DNA of 64,000 nucleotides from Mesorhizobium sp. SARCC-RB16n (GTDB lineage: Bacteria > Pseudomonadota > Alphaproteobacteria > Rhizobiales > Rhizobiaceae), in NCBI RefSeq assembly GCF_008520305.1, contig NZ_ML703266.1:109191-173190 (forward strand), in the 5' to 3' direction. Below the pieces are notes generated by a model, which did not search any database, was not told the origin of the DNA, and worked only from the letters and a program-made list of their open reading frames with translations. This document shows, piece after piece, positions 23,062 to 30,876 of the stretch. The position numbers and the translations under genes were made by a program. Within the stretch, counting starts at the first letter, position 1. Every line of letters begins with the position of its first letter.

Positions 23062-23481
23062 TCAGGTGCTCAGCGAATTCGACGCGCGCAGGCTGCAGCC
23101 GGTGATCTGGAACGTGCCGTCGGGCTGTTGCTGTAGCGTGTAGACCGCCTCGTAGTCCTTGCCGTCGGGGCCGACGATCAGCACTTGCTGGACGATCGAA
23201 CCCGGACCGGTCTCCTCGACCTTGCCGAAGGAATAGGACTGTGGCTTGCGCACCGGTGGGTAGCCGTTGGTCACCATGTTCATGAAGGCATCGACAGTCG
23301 GGAAGACCTGTTTCACGTTCGGGGCGGCGAAGCTGTAGGCCTTGGCGCCGTCATTGGCGATGAGGGCCTTCAATTGACCGTCGATGACGGCCTGGCCAGC
23401 CTTGATCTCGACATCGCCGGCAAACGCCTGGGAAGCCAGCATGAGCGAAACGAACGCGAATGCGAAAAAGCCGCGGCGCAT
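23062..23481 (-). CDS. Exported DUF4864-type protein
   Basis: 139-residue protein with a signal peptide (RRGFFAFAFVSLMLASQAFA, cleaved near residue 21). The mature part KAGQAVIDGQLKALIANDGAKAYSFAAPNVKQVFPTVDAFMNMV is the DUF4864 pattern, an NTF2-like fold of unknown role in the periplasm. The ATG chosen gives a normal signal peptide, and an in-frame ATG 22 codons upstream was rejected. Convergent with the GT39-like gene. Confidence 0.8.
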   Translation of the reverse strand: MRRGFFAFAFVSLMLASQAFAGDVEIKAGQAVIDGQLKALIANDGAKAYSFAAPNVKQVFPTVDAFMNMVTNGYPPVRKPQSYSFGKVEETGPGSIVQQVLIVGPDGKDYEAVYTLQQQPDGTFQITGCSLRASNSLST

Positions 23482-23676
23482 GGCCTGTCTCCACCGTCCC
23501 TCGAAAAGCCGCCTCCAGGAAAGCTGTTCCGGGAGGCATCCTAACATACGGGTGACGGCGCTTCACGGTTTCAACGGTCGTCAATATTCGTCCCACCCCG
23601 GCGAATTCCTACGCGTAAGCTTCCTTTAAGGCGGGGCGCTCAGGTGGACCCTTGAGGGAGAGAGCGTGCAAAACCC

Positions 23677-23793
23677 ATGGCACGAATGATATTGCAGGGC
23701 ATGCCAGCGCTGGTGATCGGTGGCAGGCTGTTCAAGCGCGGCATGCCGGTTGCGGAGCTGCGCGAGGCGGTGGCCAAGGTCCGCGCCGGCTAA
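23677..23793 (+). pseudogene. DsbA-like C-terminal fragment (38 residues)
   Basis: Short frame reading GMPALVIGGRLFKRGMPVAELREAVAKVRAG, which resembles the C-terminal end of DsbA/2-hydroxychromene-isomerase-like thioredoxin-fold proteins (normally GTPxFVIGxRLxxGA followed by the last helix). The CxxC active site and the rest of the fold are missing. An ATG lies eight codons before the block but has a poor ribosome site. A remnant is more likely than a functional peptide. Confidence 0.45.
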
Positions 23794-23873
23794 GTGCGCA
23801 TTCCAGTGCTTGAAAGGCCGCCTCCAGTCTGCCAGAAGGGCCGCTTGGACCTGGAAGTTAGCGGGACGAAGCC

Positions 23874-24110
23874 ATGAAGGCGTTTTTCGTGCAGATCAAA
23901 TGCGAACTGGGCAAATCCTACGAGGTTGCCAGCGCGCTTGCCGACGCCGAGATCGCCTCGGAAATCTACTCCACCGCCGGCAATTATGATCTGCTCGCCA
24001 AATTCTATGTCGATGACGAGGAAGACGTCGGCCATTTCGTCAATGAGAAGGTGCAGATTCTTCCCGGCATCAAGGACACGTTCACCGTCGTCACCTTCCG
24101 CGCCTTCTAG
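23874..24110 (+). CDS. Stand-alone Lrp/AsnC ligand-binding (RAM) domain protein
   Basis: 78-residue protein consisting only of the effector-binding domain of Lrp/AsnC regulators (KAFFVQIKCELGKSYEVASALADAE, then STAGNYDLLAKFYVDDEEDVGHFV). No helix-turn-helix is encoded upstream. Such small RAM proteins form ring oligomers that bind amino acids and can modulate full-length Lrp proteins or enzymes. Single gene, about 165 bases before the ATP-grasp gene. Confidence 0.88.
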   Translation: MKAFFVQIKCELGKSYEVASALADAEIASEIYSTAGNYDLLAKFYVDDEEDVGHFVNEKVQILPGIKDTFTVVTFRAF

Positions 24111-24274
24111 CAGCGCGAGGCACTGCCCGGGCACGAGGCAAAGTCTGATCAAGCTCATATTTCAGCTGCCTCAATTTTAGGCAGCCGCGACATACTGATC
24201 ATCAGGATCTCCCAAATCACCGATTGCGCTTGATTTTCTCCGGCGACGCCAGTGAAATGGCGTCACAGGGGAGT

Positions 24275-25693
24275 ATGCGATTGGCAGCGTTCGATGAAAT
24301 GCTTCCGGAGGTCTCCGGACTTAGAAGACCGTACTCGGCTTACGATCGCTGGCTGAAGGAGCAGGATCCAGCCAGACTTACCGAAAAGATGCAGGACGCC
24401 GAACGCGTCTTCCGCAAGACCGGCATCACGTTTGCCGTTTACGGCGAGCAGGAAGCTTCCGAACGGCTGATCCCGTTCGATATCGTTCCCCGCATCATTT
24501 CAGGCAATGAATGGCGGCGCCTGACGCAAGGCATCGAGCAGCGCGTACAGGCGCTGAACGCCTTCCTCGACGACATCTATCATCGCCAGGAAATCCTTCG
24601 CGCCGGCCGCGTCCCAAGAGACCTAATCGCCAGGAACGAGGCTTTCCTGCCGGAAATGATCGGCGTGCGGCCGCCGGCCGGCGTTTACACCCACATTATC
24701 GGCGTCGACATCGTCCGCATCAGCGAGGACGAGTTCTACGTGCTGGAAGACAATGCGCGCACACCGTCCGGTGTCTCTTACATGCTGGAGAACCGCGAAA
24801 CGATGATGCAACTGTTTCCCGAGCTGTTCCAGAAGATCAAGGTGCGGCCGGTGGAGAACTATCCGCAGCTGTTGCGCCAGTCGCTGGCGGCGGTTCGGCC
24901 GCAAGGCGCCAAGGGCGCGCCGACCATCGCGGTGCTGACGCCCGGCAGTTTCAATTCCGCCTATTTCGAACACGCCTTCCTTGCCGACCAGATGGGTGTG
25001 CAGTTGGTGGAGGGGCAGGATTTGCGCGTCGTCGATGGCCATGTCGCGATGCGCACGACCGAAGGCTACAAGCAGATCGACGTTCTCTACCGGCGCGTGG
25101 ATGATTCCTTCCTGGACCCGCTGACCTTCAGGCCGGATTCAGCCCTTGGCATACCCGGCATCATGGATGTCTACCGCGCTGGCAACATCACCATCGCCAA
25201 TGCGCCGGGAACCGGCATCGCCGACGACAAGGCGATCTATTCCTACATGCCCGAGATCGTCGAATTCTACACCGGCCGTAAAGCGATCCTCGGCAATATC
25301 CCGACCTGGCGCTGTTCGGAACCGGACAGCCTGAAATATGTGCTCGAGCATATCCACGAGCTGGTGATCAAGGAGGTGCATGGCTCGGGTGGCTACGGCA
25401 TGCTGGTCGGACCTGCGGCGACCAAGAAAGAGTGCCAGGATTTTGCCAAGAAGCTGCAGGCCAAGCCGTCCAATTACATCGCCCAGCCGACGCTCGCGCT
25501 CTCCACGTGTCCGATCCTGACTGAAAAGGGCTTGGCGCCGCGCCACGTCGACTTGCGGCCTTATGTGCTGGTTTCCGATCGCATTCAGATCGTACCCGGC
25601 GGGCTCACGCGCGTCGCACTCAAGGAAGGCTCACTGGTCGTCAATTCCTCGCAAGGCGGCGGGACCAAGGATACGTGGGTGCTGGATGATTGA
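24275..25693 (+). CDS. Circularly permuted type 2 ATP-grasp protein
   Basis: About 472-residue protein of the DUF404-DUF407 type. It opens with FDEMLPEVSGLRRPYSAYDRWL and ITFAVYGEQ. Core blocks are VDIVRISEDEFYVLEDNARTPSGVSYMLENR and KEVHGSGGYGMLVGP, where nucleotide-binding residues are expected, followed by STCPILTEKGLAPRHVDLRPYV. Family enzymes are predicted to form amide or peptide bonds with ATP. The start is uncertain (ATG at 24275 or 24257). First gene of the ATP-grasp/alpha-E/transglutaminase/Anbu cluster. Confidence 0.92.
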   Translation: MRLAAFDEMLPEVSGLRRPYSAYDRWLKEQDPARLTEKMQDAERVFRKTGITFAVYGEQEASERLIPFDIVPRIISGNEWRRLTQGIEQRVQALNAFLDDIYHRQEILRAGRVPRDLIARNEAFLPEMIGVRPPAGVYTHIIGVDIVRISEDEFYVLEDNARTPSGVSYMLENRETMMQLFPELFQKIKVRPVENYPQLLRQSLAAVRPQGAKGAPTIAVLTPGSFNSAYFEHAFLADQMGVQLVEGQDLRVVDGHVAMRTTEGYKQIDVLYRRVDDSFLDPLTFRPDSALGIPGIMDVYRAGNITIANAPGTGIADDKAIYSYMPEIVEFYTGRKAILGNIPTWRCSEPDSLKYVLEHIHELVIKEVHGSGGYGMLVGPAATKKECQDFAKKLQAKPSNYIAQPTLALSTCPILTEKGLAPRHVDLRPYVLVSDRIQIVPGGLTRVALKEGSLVVNSSQGGGTKDTWVLDD

Positions 25694-25696
25694 GAT

Positions 25697-25724
25697 GAGT
25701 GAATAGTCAGTAGTCAGTAGTGAA
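25697..25724 (+). repeat. Heptad tandem array, left arm
   Basis: Four consecutive 7-base units fitting a TAG(T/C)(G/C)A(A/G)-like consensus, starting four bases after the ATP-grasp stop. A second array of the same unit runs in the opposite direction 44 bases downstream. Together they make a large imperfect inverted repeat within the operon. Confidence 0.7.
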
Positions 25725-25768
25725 AAGGTAGGGAGAGGGACATGCCATATTCCATTGAGATTCAAGCG

Positions 25769-25803
25769 CTTACTATTCGCTGCTCACTATTCGCTACTCA
25801 CTA
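25769..25803 (-). repeat. Heptad tandem array, right arm
   Basis: Five consecutive 7-base units on the minus strand, consensus (T/C)AG(T/C)(G/A)A(A/G), ending 16 bases before the alpha-E gene. Inverted relative to the left array, so the transcript could fold into a long hairpin between the first two genes of the cluster. Confidence 0.7.
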
Positions 25804-25819
25804 GCCCGAAAGGCCCGAC

Positions 25820-26761
25820 ATGCTTCTCGGCCGCACCGCCAATGGGCTCTACTGGATGAACCGCTATATCGAGCGGGCCGAAAACATGGCGCGGCTGGTC
25901 GATGCCGGCCTGCGCATGGCGCTGACCCGTACTCAAAGTGCTTCGGAGGAATGGAACTCGGTGCTGCTGAGCGCCGGCTCCGACGCCGCCTTCAAGCAGA
26001 AATACCCGGACTATACGGCGGCCAACGTCTCCGACTTCCTCTTGCGCGACACGTCGAATCCATCGAGCACGATGTCGTCGATCGAGACGGCCCGCAACAA
26101 TGCTCGCATGGTCCGCACCGCGCTGACGCGCGAGACCTGGGAAAGCATCAACGAAGCCTGGATGTCGCTGAAGCGGATGCTGGCGAGGCCGATCGACGAG
26201 CGTGACCTGCCAAGCGTCCTCGACGCGATCAAGCGCGAGACCGCGCTGATCCGTGGCTCGTTCTACGGTACCATGCTGCGCAACGAGATTTTCGATTTCT
26301 CGCAGCTCGGCACCTATGTCGAGCGCGCCGACAACACCGCGCGGATCCTCGACGTGAAATATTATGTGCTGCTGCCGTCGATCTCCTGGGTCGGCTCGAC
26401 GCTCGACAACTATCAGTGGGAATCGATCCTGCGCTCGGTGTCGGCGCATCGCTCCTACCGCTGGGTCTATGACGCAGATTACAAGCCGACCAACATCGCG
26501 GACTACCTGATCCTCAACGTCCGCATGCCGCGCTCGCTGACCTTCTGCTATCGCTTCCTGGCAGAGCATCTGAAGTTTCTCTCCGACGACTATGGCGAGC
26601 GCCATGCGTGTCACGCAACGGCGGAAAAGACGCAGGCAATGCTGAAGGCAGGGTCGATCAAGGATATATTCGACGCCGGCCTGCATGAGTTCCTGGCCGG
26701 GTTCATCCGCGACAACACCAGGCTCGGTGACGAGATAGCGCAAGACTACAGGTTTTATTGA
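25820..26761 (+). CDS. Alpha-E domain protein (DUF403)
   Basis: 313-residue alpha-helical protein of the DUF403/alpha-E family. Diagnostic start LLGRTANGLYWMNRYIERAENMARLVDAGLRM, then EWNSVLLSAG and LGTYVERADNTARILDVKYYVLLP. The fold is helical with conserved Glu and Arg, and no catalytic reaction is established. It nearly always accompanies circularly permuted ATP-grasp genes and is thought to work with them. Second gene of the cluster, separated from the first by the heptad arrays and from the third by seven bases. Confidence 0.92.
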   Translation: MLLGRTANGLYWMNRYIERAENMARLVDAGLRMALTRTQSASEEWNSVLLSAGSDAAFKQKYPDYTAANVSDFLLRDTSNPSSTMSSIETARNNARMVRTALTRETWESINEAWMSLKRMLARPIDERDLPSVLDAIKRETALIRGSFYGTMLRNEIFDFSQLGTYVERADNTARILDVKYYVLLPSISWVGSTLDNYQWESILRSVSAHRSYRWVYDADYKPTNIADYLILNVRMPRSLTFCYRFLAEHLKFLSDDYGERHACHATAEKTQAMLKAGSIKDIFDAGLHEFLAGFIRDNTRLGDEIAQDYRFY

Positions 26762-26768
26762 GGAAGCC

Positions 26769-27563
26769 ATGCGGCTGAAAATCACGCACCGGACCGAATA
26801 CCGCTACGATGCGCCGGTGCAGTATTTGCTCCAGAGGCTGCGGCTGCTTCCCATGAGCGGGCCGACCCAGACCGTGCTGTCCTGGGCGCTGAAAGTCGAA
26901 GGCGCCCGCGAGGAAGTGCGATTTACCGACCATTACGGCAACGATAACAGGTTGTTGAGCGTCGAAGGTGACCACGACTTCATCACAGTCGAAGCGTTGG
27001 GCGAGGTGGTGACGCGCGATACATCAGGCGTTTGCGGGCCGCATCAAGGCTTCGCGCCGCTCTGGTTGTTCGCGCAGGAGACCGCTTTGACCACCATAGG
27101 CGGCGGCATCCGTGATCTTACCGAGGCGGTCGGCAAGGGCAGCGACCTCGAACGGCTGCACCGGCTGATGGCCGCCATCGGCGAGCGCGTCGCCTACACG
27201 CCGGGAGCCACCAATGCAACAACTCCGGCCGAAGAGGCCTTGGCGCTGAAAACCGGCGTCTGCCAGGATCATAGCCACATCTTTGCCGCCGCCGCGCGCG
27301 CCATGGGATTTCCGGCCCGCTATGTCAGCGGCTATCTCATGATGGATGCAGCGGTGGAGCAGGCGGCCAGCCACGCCTGGGCCGAGGCTCATGTCGCGGG
27401 CCTCGGCTGGGTTGCCTTCGATCCGGCCAACGGTATTTCTCCCGACGAACGCTATGTGAAGGTGGCCACAGGCCGCGACTACCGTGACGCTTCGCCGGTG
27501 TCGGGAATTCGACTGGGACAGGCGGAAGAACTGCTTGCGGTCACCGTCACGGTAGAGCAGTAA
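26769..27563 (+). CDS. Transglutaminase-like cysteine protease-fold protein
   Basis: 264-residue protein with an N-terminal beta domain (RLKITHRTEYRYDAPVQYLLQRLRLLP, bacterial transglutaminase-like N-terminal region) and a papain-like core. The triad is readable as Cys165 (KTGVCQDHSH), His202 (SHAWAEA) and Asp219 (FDPANG). Such proteins cleave or form amide bonds; the substrate here is unknown. No signal peptide, so cytoplasmic. Third gene of the Anbu cluster, following the alpha-E gene closely. Confidence 0.93.
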   Translation: MRLKITHRTEYRYDAPVQYLLQRLRLLPMSGPTQTVLSWALKVEGAREEVRFTDHYGNDNRLLSVEGDHDFITVEALGEVVTRDTSGVCGPHQGFAPLWLFAQETALTTIGGGIRDLTEAVGKGSDLERLHRLMAAIGERVAYTPGATNATTPAEEALALKTGVCQDHSHIFAAAARAMGFPARYVSGYLMMDAAVEQAASHAWAEAHVAGLGWVAFDPANGISPDERYVKVATGRDYRDASPVSGIRLGQAEELLAVTVTVEQ

Positions 27564-27593
27564 TCCCCCAGGATTGCTGCCTTAAGAGATTCC

Positions 27594-28325
27594 ATGACCT
27601 ATTGCGTCGGCCTCAAGATCGATCGCGGGCTCGTGTTCATGTCGGACACGCGCACCAATGCCGGCATGGATTCGATCTCGACCTTCAAGAAGATGCATGT
27701 CTGGGAACAGCCGGGAGAGCGCGTCATCGTCTTGATGTCGGCCGGTAACCTGGCGACGACGCAGGCCGTGGTCAGCCTGCTTGACGAACGCACCAAGGCG
27801 GTGACCGACCGCCACGAGAAGCTGCTCGAAACGCCATCCATGTACCAGACGGTGCGGCTGGTCGGTGAGACGGTGAAAGAGGTGATCGCGCAATCGTCGC
27901 CCGCCGGCGAGAAGGCCGATTCCTATTTCAATGCCTCCTTCATCCTCGGTGGGCAGATCAAGGGCAGCCCGCCGCGCCTGTTCATGATCTATCCCGAAGG
28001 CAATTTCATCGAATCGACCGACGACACGCCGTTCTTCCAGATCGGCGAAACCAAATATGGCAAGCCGATCATCATTCGCGCCTACGAAAAGACGATGAGC
28101 CTCGCCGAGACGGTGAAACTCCTTCTGGTGTCGTTCGATTCGACGCTGAAGTCGAATCTGTCGGTCGGCTTGCCGCTCGACCTGCTTTTCCTGGAACAGG
28201 ACGCCTTTCAGGTCGGCCTTAAAAAGCGGATCGGCCAGGACGACCAGTATTACCGCACGATCTCCGATGGATGGTCGAATGCCCTGAAGACGGCGTTCGC
28301 CAGCCTGCCGGATTTTCCTGGCTAG
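27594..28325 (+). CDS. Anbu-type proteasome-related peptidase
   Basis: 243-residue Ntn-hydrolase of the Anbu (bacterial proteasome homologue) family. It begins MTYCVGLKIDRGLVFMSDTRTNAG: after Met removal Thr2 would be the N-terminal nucleophile, with the SDTRTNAG loop characteristic of the family. Anbu proteins assemble into open helical or ring-like structures. Proteolytic activity has been hard to show. Last gene of the ATP-grasp/alpha-E/transglutaminase cluster, an arrangement conserved in many proteobacteria and suggesting a peptide-tag synthesis and removal pathway (inference). Confidence 0.93.
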   Translation: MTYCVGLKIDRGLVFMSDTRTNAGMDSISTFKKMHVWEQPGERVIVLMSAGNLATTQAVVSLLDERTKAVTDRHEKLLETPSMYQTVRLVGETVKEVIAQSSPAGEKADSYFNASFILGGQIKGSPPRLFMIYPEGNFIESTDDTPFFQIGETKYGKPIIIRAYEKTMSLAETVKLLLVSFDSTLKSNLSVGLPLDLLFLEQDAFQVGLKKRIGQDDQYYRTISDGWSNALKTAFASLPDFPG

Positions 28326-28442
28326 CCTGTATCATCTCGCCGCTCGATGGCGGTTGCAAATATTTCACATGTTAATTAATATCTGATCTTGAAGAGCCGG
28401 CGGCAAACCACCGGCAGCGAAAGGTCATGTCGGGAGGACAAG

Positions 28443-29855
28443 ATGAACAATGATGATTTCCGGCAATGGTCCCAACGCGCCGCCGATTGGGGCGCCGACT
28501 ATCGCAACAATTTGCGCGAGCGGCCGGTGCGGCCGCGGGTCGAGCCAGGCGACATCTTCCGGAATATAGAGGCATCGCCGCCCGAAGACGCGGAACCGAT
28601 GGACAGGATCTTCGCCGATTTCGAAGCCAAGATCGTGCCGGGGATGACACATTGGCAGCACCCGCGCTTCTTCGCCTATTTTCCGGCCAACGCGGCGCCG
28701 GTCTCGGTGGTGGCGGAATACCTGGTGTCGGCGATGGCCGCGCAATGCATGCTTTGGCAGACGTCACCGGCGGCGACCGAGCTTGAAACGCGGACCGTCG
28801 ATTGGATGCGCCAGGCGCTCGGCCTGCCGGAAGGCTTTTCCGGCGTGATCCAGGATTCAGCCTCGTCGGCGACACTCAACGCCGTGCTGACCATGCGCGA
28901 ACGGGCGCTCGACTGGCAAGGCAACAAGAAGGGCCTGGCCGGGCAGGGGCGGTTGCGCATCTATTCTTCCGACCAGGTGCACACATCGATCGACCGCGCG
29001 ATCTGGGTGTCGGGCATCGGCGAGGACAATCTCGTGCGCATTCCGGTCGCCGGTCGTTTTCGCGCCATGGACACGGCAGCCCTCGAAGCCGCAATCGTCG
29101 CCGACAGACAAGCCGGCATGCTGCCGGCTGGCATTATCGCCTGTGTTGGCGGCACCAGCACCGGCGGCACGGACGATATTGCAGCGGTTGCGGAGATTGC
29201 CAGGCGGCACGGGCTCTACCTGCATGTCGATGCGGCCTGGGCCGGGTCGGCGATGATCTGCCCGGAATATCGGCATTTCTGGTCCGGCGTCGAAGGTGCG
29301 GACTCGATCGTCTTCAATCCGCATAAATGGCTGGGTGCGCAGTTCGATTGTTCGATCCAGTTCCTGCGCGATCCGTCGAGCCATGTCAGGACGCTGGCCA
29401 TCAAGCCCGACTACCTCAAGACGCACGGCCATGATGGCATCATCAACTACTCAGAATGGTCGGTACCGCTCGGCCGGCGCTTCCGCGCGCTGAAGCTGTG
29501 GTTCCTGCTACGCGCGCATGGACTGGAAAACCTGCGAACCATGATCCGCAATCATGTCGCCTGGAGCGAAGGCCTTGTCACGCGTCTGGCAGGGGAGCCG
29601 GATTTCGAGATCGTCAGCGAGCCGATGCTGTCGCTGTTTTCGTTCCGGCACAGGGCAGCCTCAAGCGCCGATGCCGATGAGCACAATCTGCGGCTGGTCA
29701 ATGCGATCAACGACGATGGCCGCATCTACCTGACGCAAACGAAAGTCGATGGGAGGGTGGCGATCCGCTTCCAGGTCGGCCAGTTCGATGCGACGGCAGA
29801 GGACGTCGACGCCGCTTTCGCCGCCATCACCGAAATTGCCCGTGCCACGGCCTGA
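28443..29855 (+). CDS. PLP-dependent amino-acid decarboxylase (group II)
   Basis: 470-residue enzyme of the aromatic-L-amino-acid/glutamate decarboxylase family. Visible motifs: MTHWQHPRFFAYFPAN, GVIQDSASSATLNAVLTMRERAL, HVDAAWAGSAMI with the pyridoxal-ring aspartate, and FNPHKWLGAQFDCS with the Schiff-base Lys295. The substrate is probably an aromatic amino acid by overall similarity, but cannot be fixed from sequence. The ATG at 28443 follows a GGGAGGACAAG ribosome site. It stands between the Anbu cluster and glpR and appears to be its own unit. Confidence 0.9.
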   Translation: MNNDDFRQWSQRAADWGADYRNNLRERPVRPRVEPGDIFRNIEASPPEDAEPMDRIFADFEAKIVPGMTHWQHPRFFAYFPANAAPVSVVAEYLVSAMAAQCMLWQTSPAATELETRTVDWMRQALGLPEGFSGVIQDSASSATLNAVLTMRERALDWQGNKKGLAGQGRLRIYSSDQVHTSIDRAIWVSGIGEDNLVRIPVAGRFRAMDTAALEAAIVADRQAGMLPAGIIACVGGTSTGGTDDIAAVAEIARRHGLYLHVDAAWAGSAMICPEYRHFWSGVEGADSIVFNPHKWLGAQFDCSIQFLRDPSSHVRTLAIKPDYLKTHGHDGIINYSEWSVPLGRRFRALKLWFLLRAHGLENLRTMIRNHVAWSEGLVTRLAGEPDFEIVSEPMLSLFSFRHRAASSADADEHNLRLVNAINDDGRIYLTQTKVDGRVAIRFQVGQFDATAEDVDAAFAAITEIARATA

Positions 29856-29934
29856 AAAGACTGGATCGAGGTCGCGCCACGGTTCGTGCGTGCAATCACA
29901 GGATTTTCGTTAGCCGGCTTGCACCTTTTCATCG

Positions 29935-29970
29935 GTTTCGTTTTCGATTATAAGCAAGAAAAACGAAAAC
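29935..29970 (+). promoter_or_regulatory. Candidate GlpR operator (autoregulation)
   Basis: GTTTTCG at 29940-29946 and CGAAAAC at 29964-29970 form an exact 7-base inverted repeat; an additional GTTTCG overlaps on the left. It ends 12 bases before the glpR start codon. Similar TTTCG/CGAAA inverted repeats precede glpD, so the regulator probably binds both. Confidence 0.5.
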
Positions 29971-29982
29971 GGGAGATGCCTG

Positions 29983-30750
29983 ATGTATCTGTCGCCGCGC
30001 CATGCCGAGATCATCCAGATGGCCAAGGACAATGGCCGTGTGCTGGTCGATGATCTGGCCACGCATTTCAACGTGACGCCGCAGACCATACGCAAGGACC
30101 TCAACGATTTGTGCGACCAGCGGCTGCTTTCGCGCATCCATGGCGGCGCCTTGTTCCCGTCCGGAATCGAGAACATGGAGTATGAAGCCAGGCGCAAGAT
30201 CGCAGCGGACGAGAAGGAAGCGATTGGCCGCGCGGCGGCCCAACTGATCCCCGACAACGCCTCGCTGTTCATCAACATCGGGACCACTACGGAGGCAGTC
30301 AGCAAGGCGCTGCTCGATCACAACGGCTTGATGGTCATCACCAATAACATCAATGTTGCCAATAGGATGCGTATCTATCCGTCGATCGAGGTGGTGATTG
30401 CGGGCGGAGTGGTGCGCGGTTCCGACGGCGGCGTTGTCGGCGAGGCGGCAGTCGATTTCATAAGGCAGTTCAAGGTCGATTATGCCGTCATCGGCGCCTC
30501 CGCGATCGATCATGATGGAGCGCTGCTCGACTTCGATTTTCGCGAGGTCAAGGTGGCGCAAGCGATCATCGCCAATGCCAGGCACGTCATCCTGGTATCC
30601 GACCAGACCAAATTCGAGCGTACGGCGCCCGTGCGCATTGGCCACCTGTCGCAGGTCGACACCTTCATCACCGATCGATGCGATATCGCATCGGTGCGCA
30701 AGATCTGCCAGGAGACCGAGGTTCAGCTGATCGAGACGTCGCTTGGCTGA
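29983..30750 (+). CDS. glpR: DeoR-family regulator, probable GlpR
   Basis: 255-residue DeoR repressor. The N-terminal helix-turn-helix is MYLSPRHAEIIQMAKDNGRVLVDDLATHFNVTPQTIRKDLNDLC with the family hallmark RIHGGA just after. The C-terminal effector domain (SLFINIGTTTEAVSKALL, ISASAID-like block, VSDQTKFER) normally senses glycerol-3-phosphate or another sugar phosphate. Named GlpR from its position directly upstream of glpD and from the shared inverted repeats. A GGGAG ribosome site precedes the ATG. Confidence 0.88.
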   Translation: MYLSPRHAEIIQMAKDNGRVLVDDLATHFNVTPQTIRKDLNDLCDQRLLSRIHGGALFPSGIENMEYEARRKIAADEKEAIGRAAAQLIPDNASLFINIGTTTEAVSKALLDHNGLMVITNNINVANRMRIYPSIEVVIAGGVVRGSDGGVVGEAAVDFIRQFKVDYAVIGASAIDHDGALLDFDFREVKVAQAIIANARHVILVSDQTKFERTAPVRIGHLSQVDTFITDRCDIASVRKICQETEVQLIETSLG

Positions 30751-30781
30751 GGCATTTTGCGATCTTCTCACAGGCTTGTTA

Positions 30782-30817
30782 TATTTCGTTTGACATTCGT
30801 TATGAGTTCGAAATAAT
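30782..30817 (+). promoter_or_regulatory. glpD promoter with candidate GlpR operator
   Basis: TTGACA at 30790-30795 and AATAAT at 30812-30817 form a promoter with 16-base spacing. The inverted repeat TATTTCG (30782-30788) and CGAAATA (30809-30815) embraces it, so a bound repressor would cover both elements. The glpD start is about 60 bases downstream. Confidence 0.6.
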
Positions 30818-30876
30818 CCCGCTACGGTTTCGTAAAAGACCAAAAGTGGTGCAATGCGAAATCGTGGAGGAATTAG

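Noticed and set aside
25697-25803. Heptad arrays as a CRISPR array
   Set aside because: Units are contiguous 7-mers without spacers and lie in inverted orientation; no cas genes nearby.
28355-28442. Short imperfect hairpin (GCCGGCGG...CCACCGGC) before the decarboxylase gene as a riboswitch
   Set aside because: Only one small stem with a mismatch; nothing resembles a known riboswitch fold.
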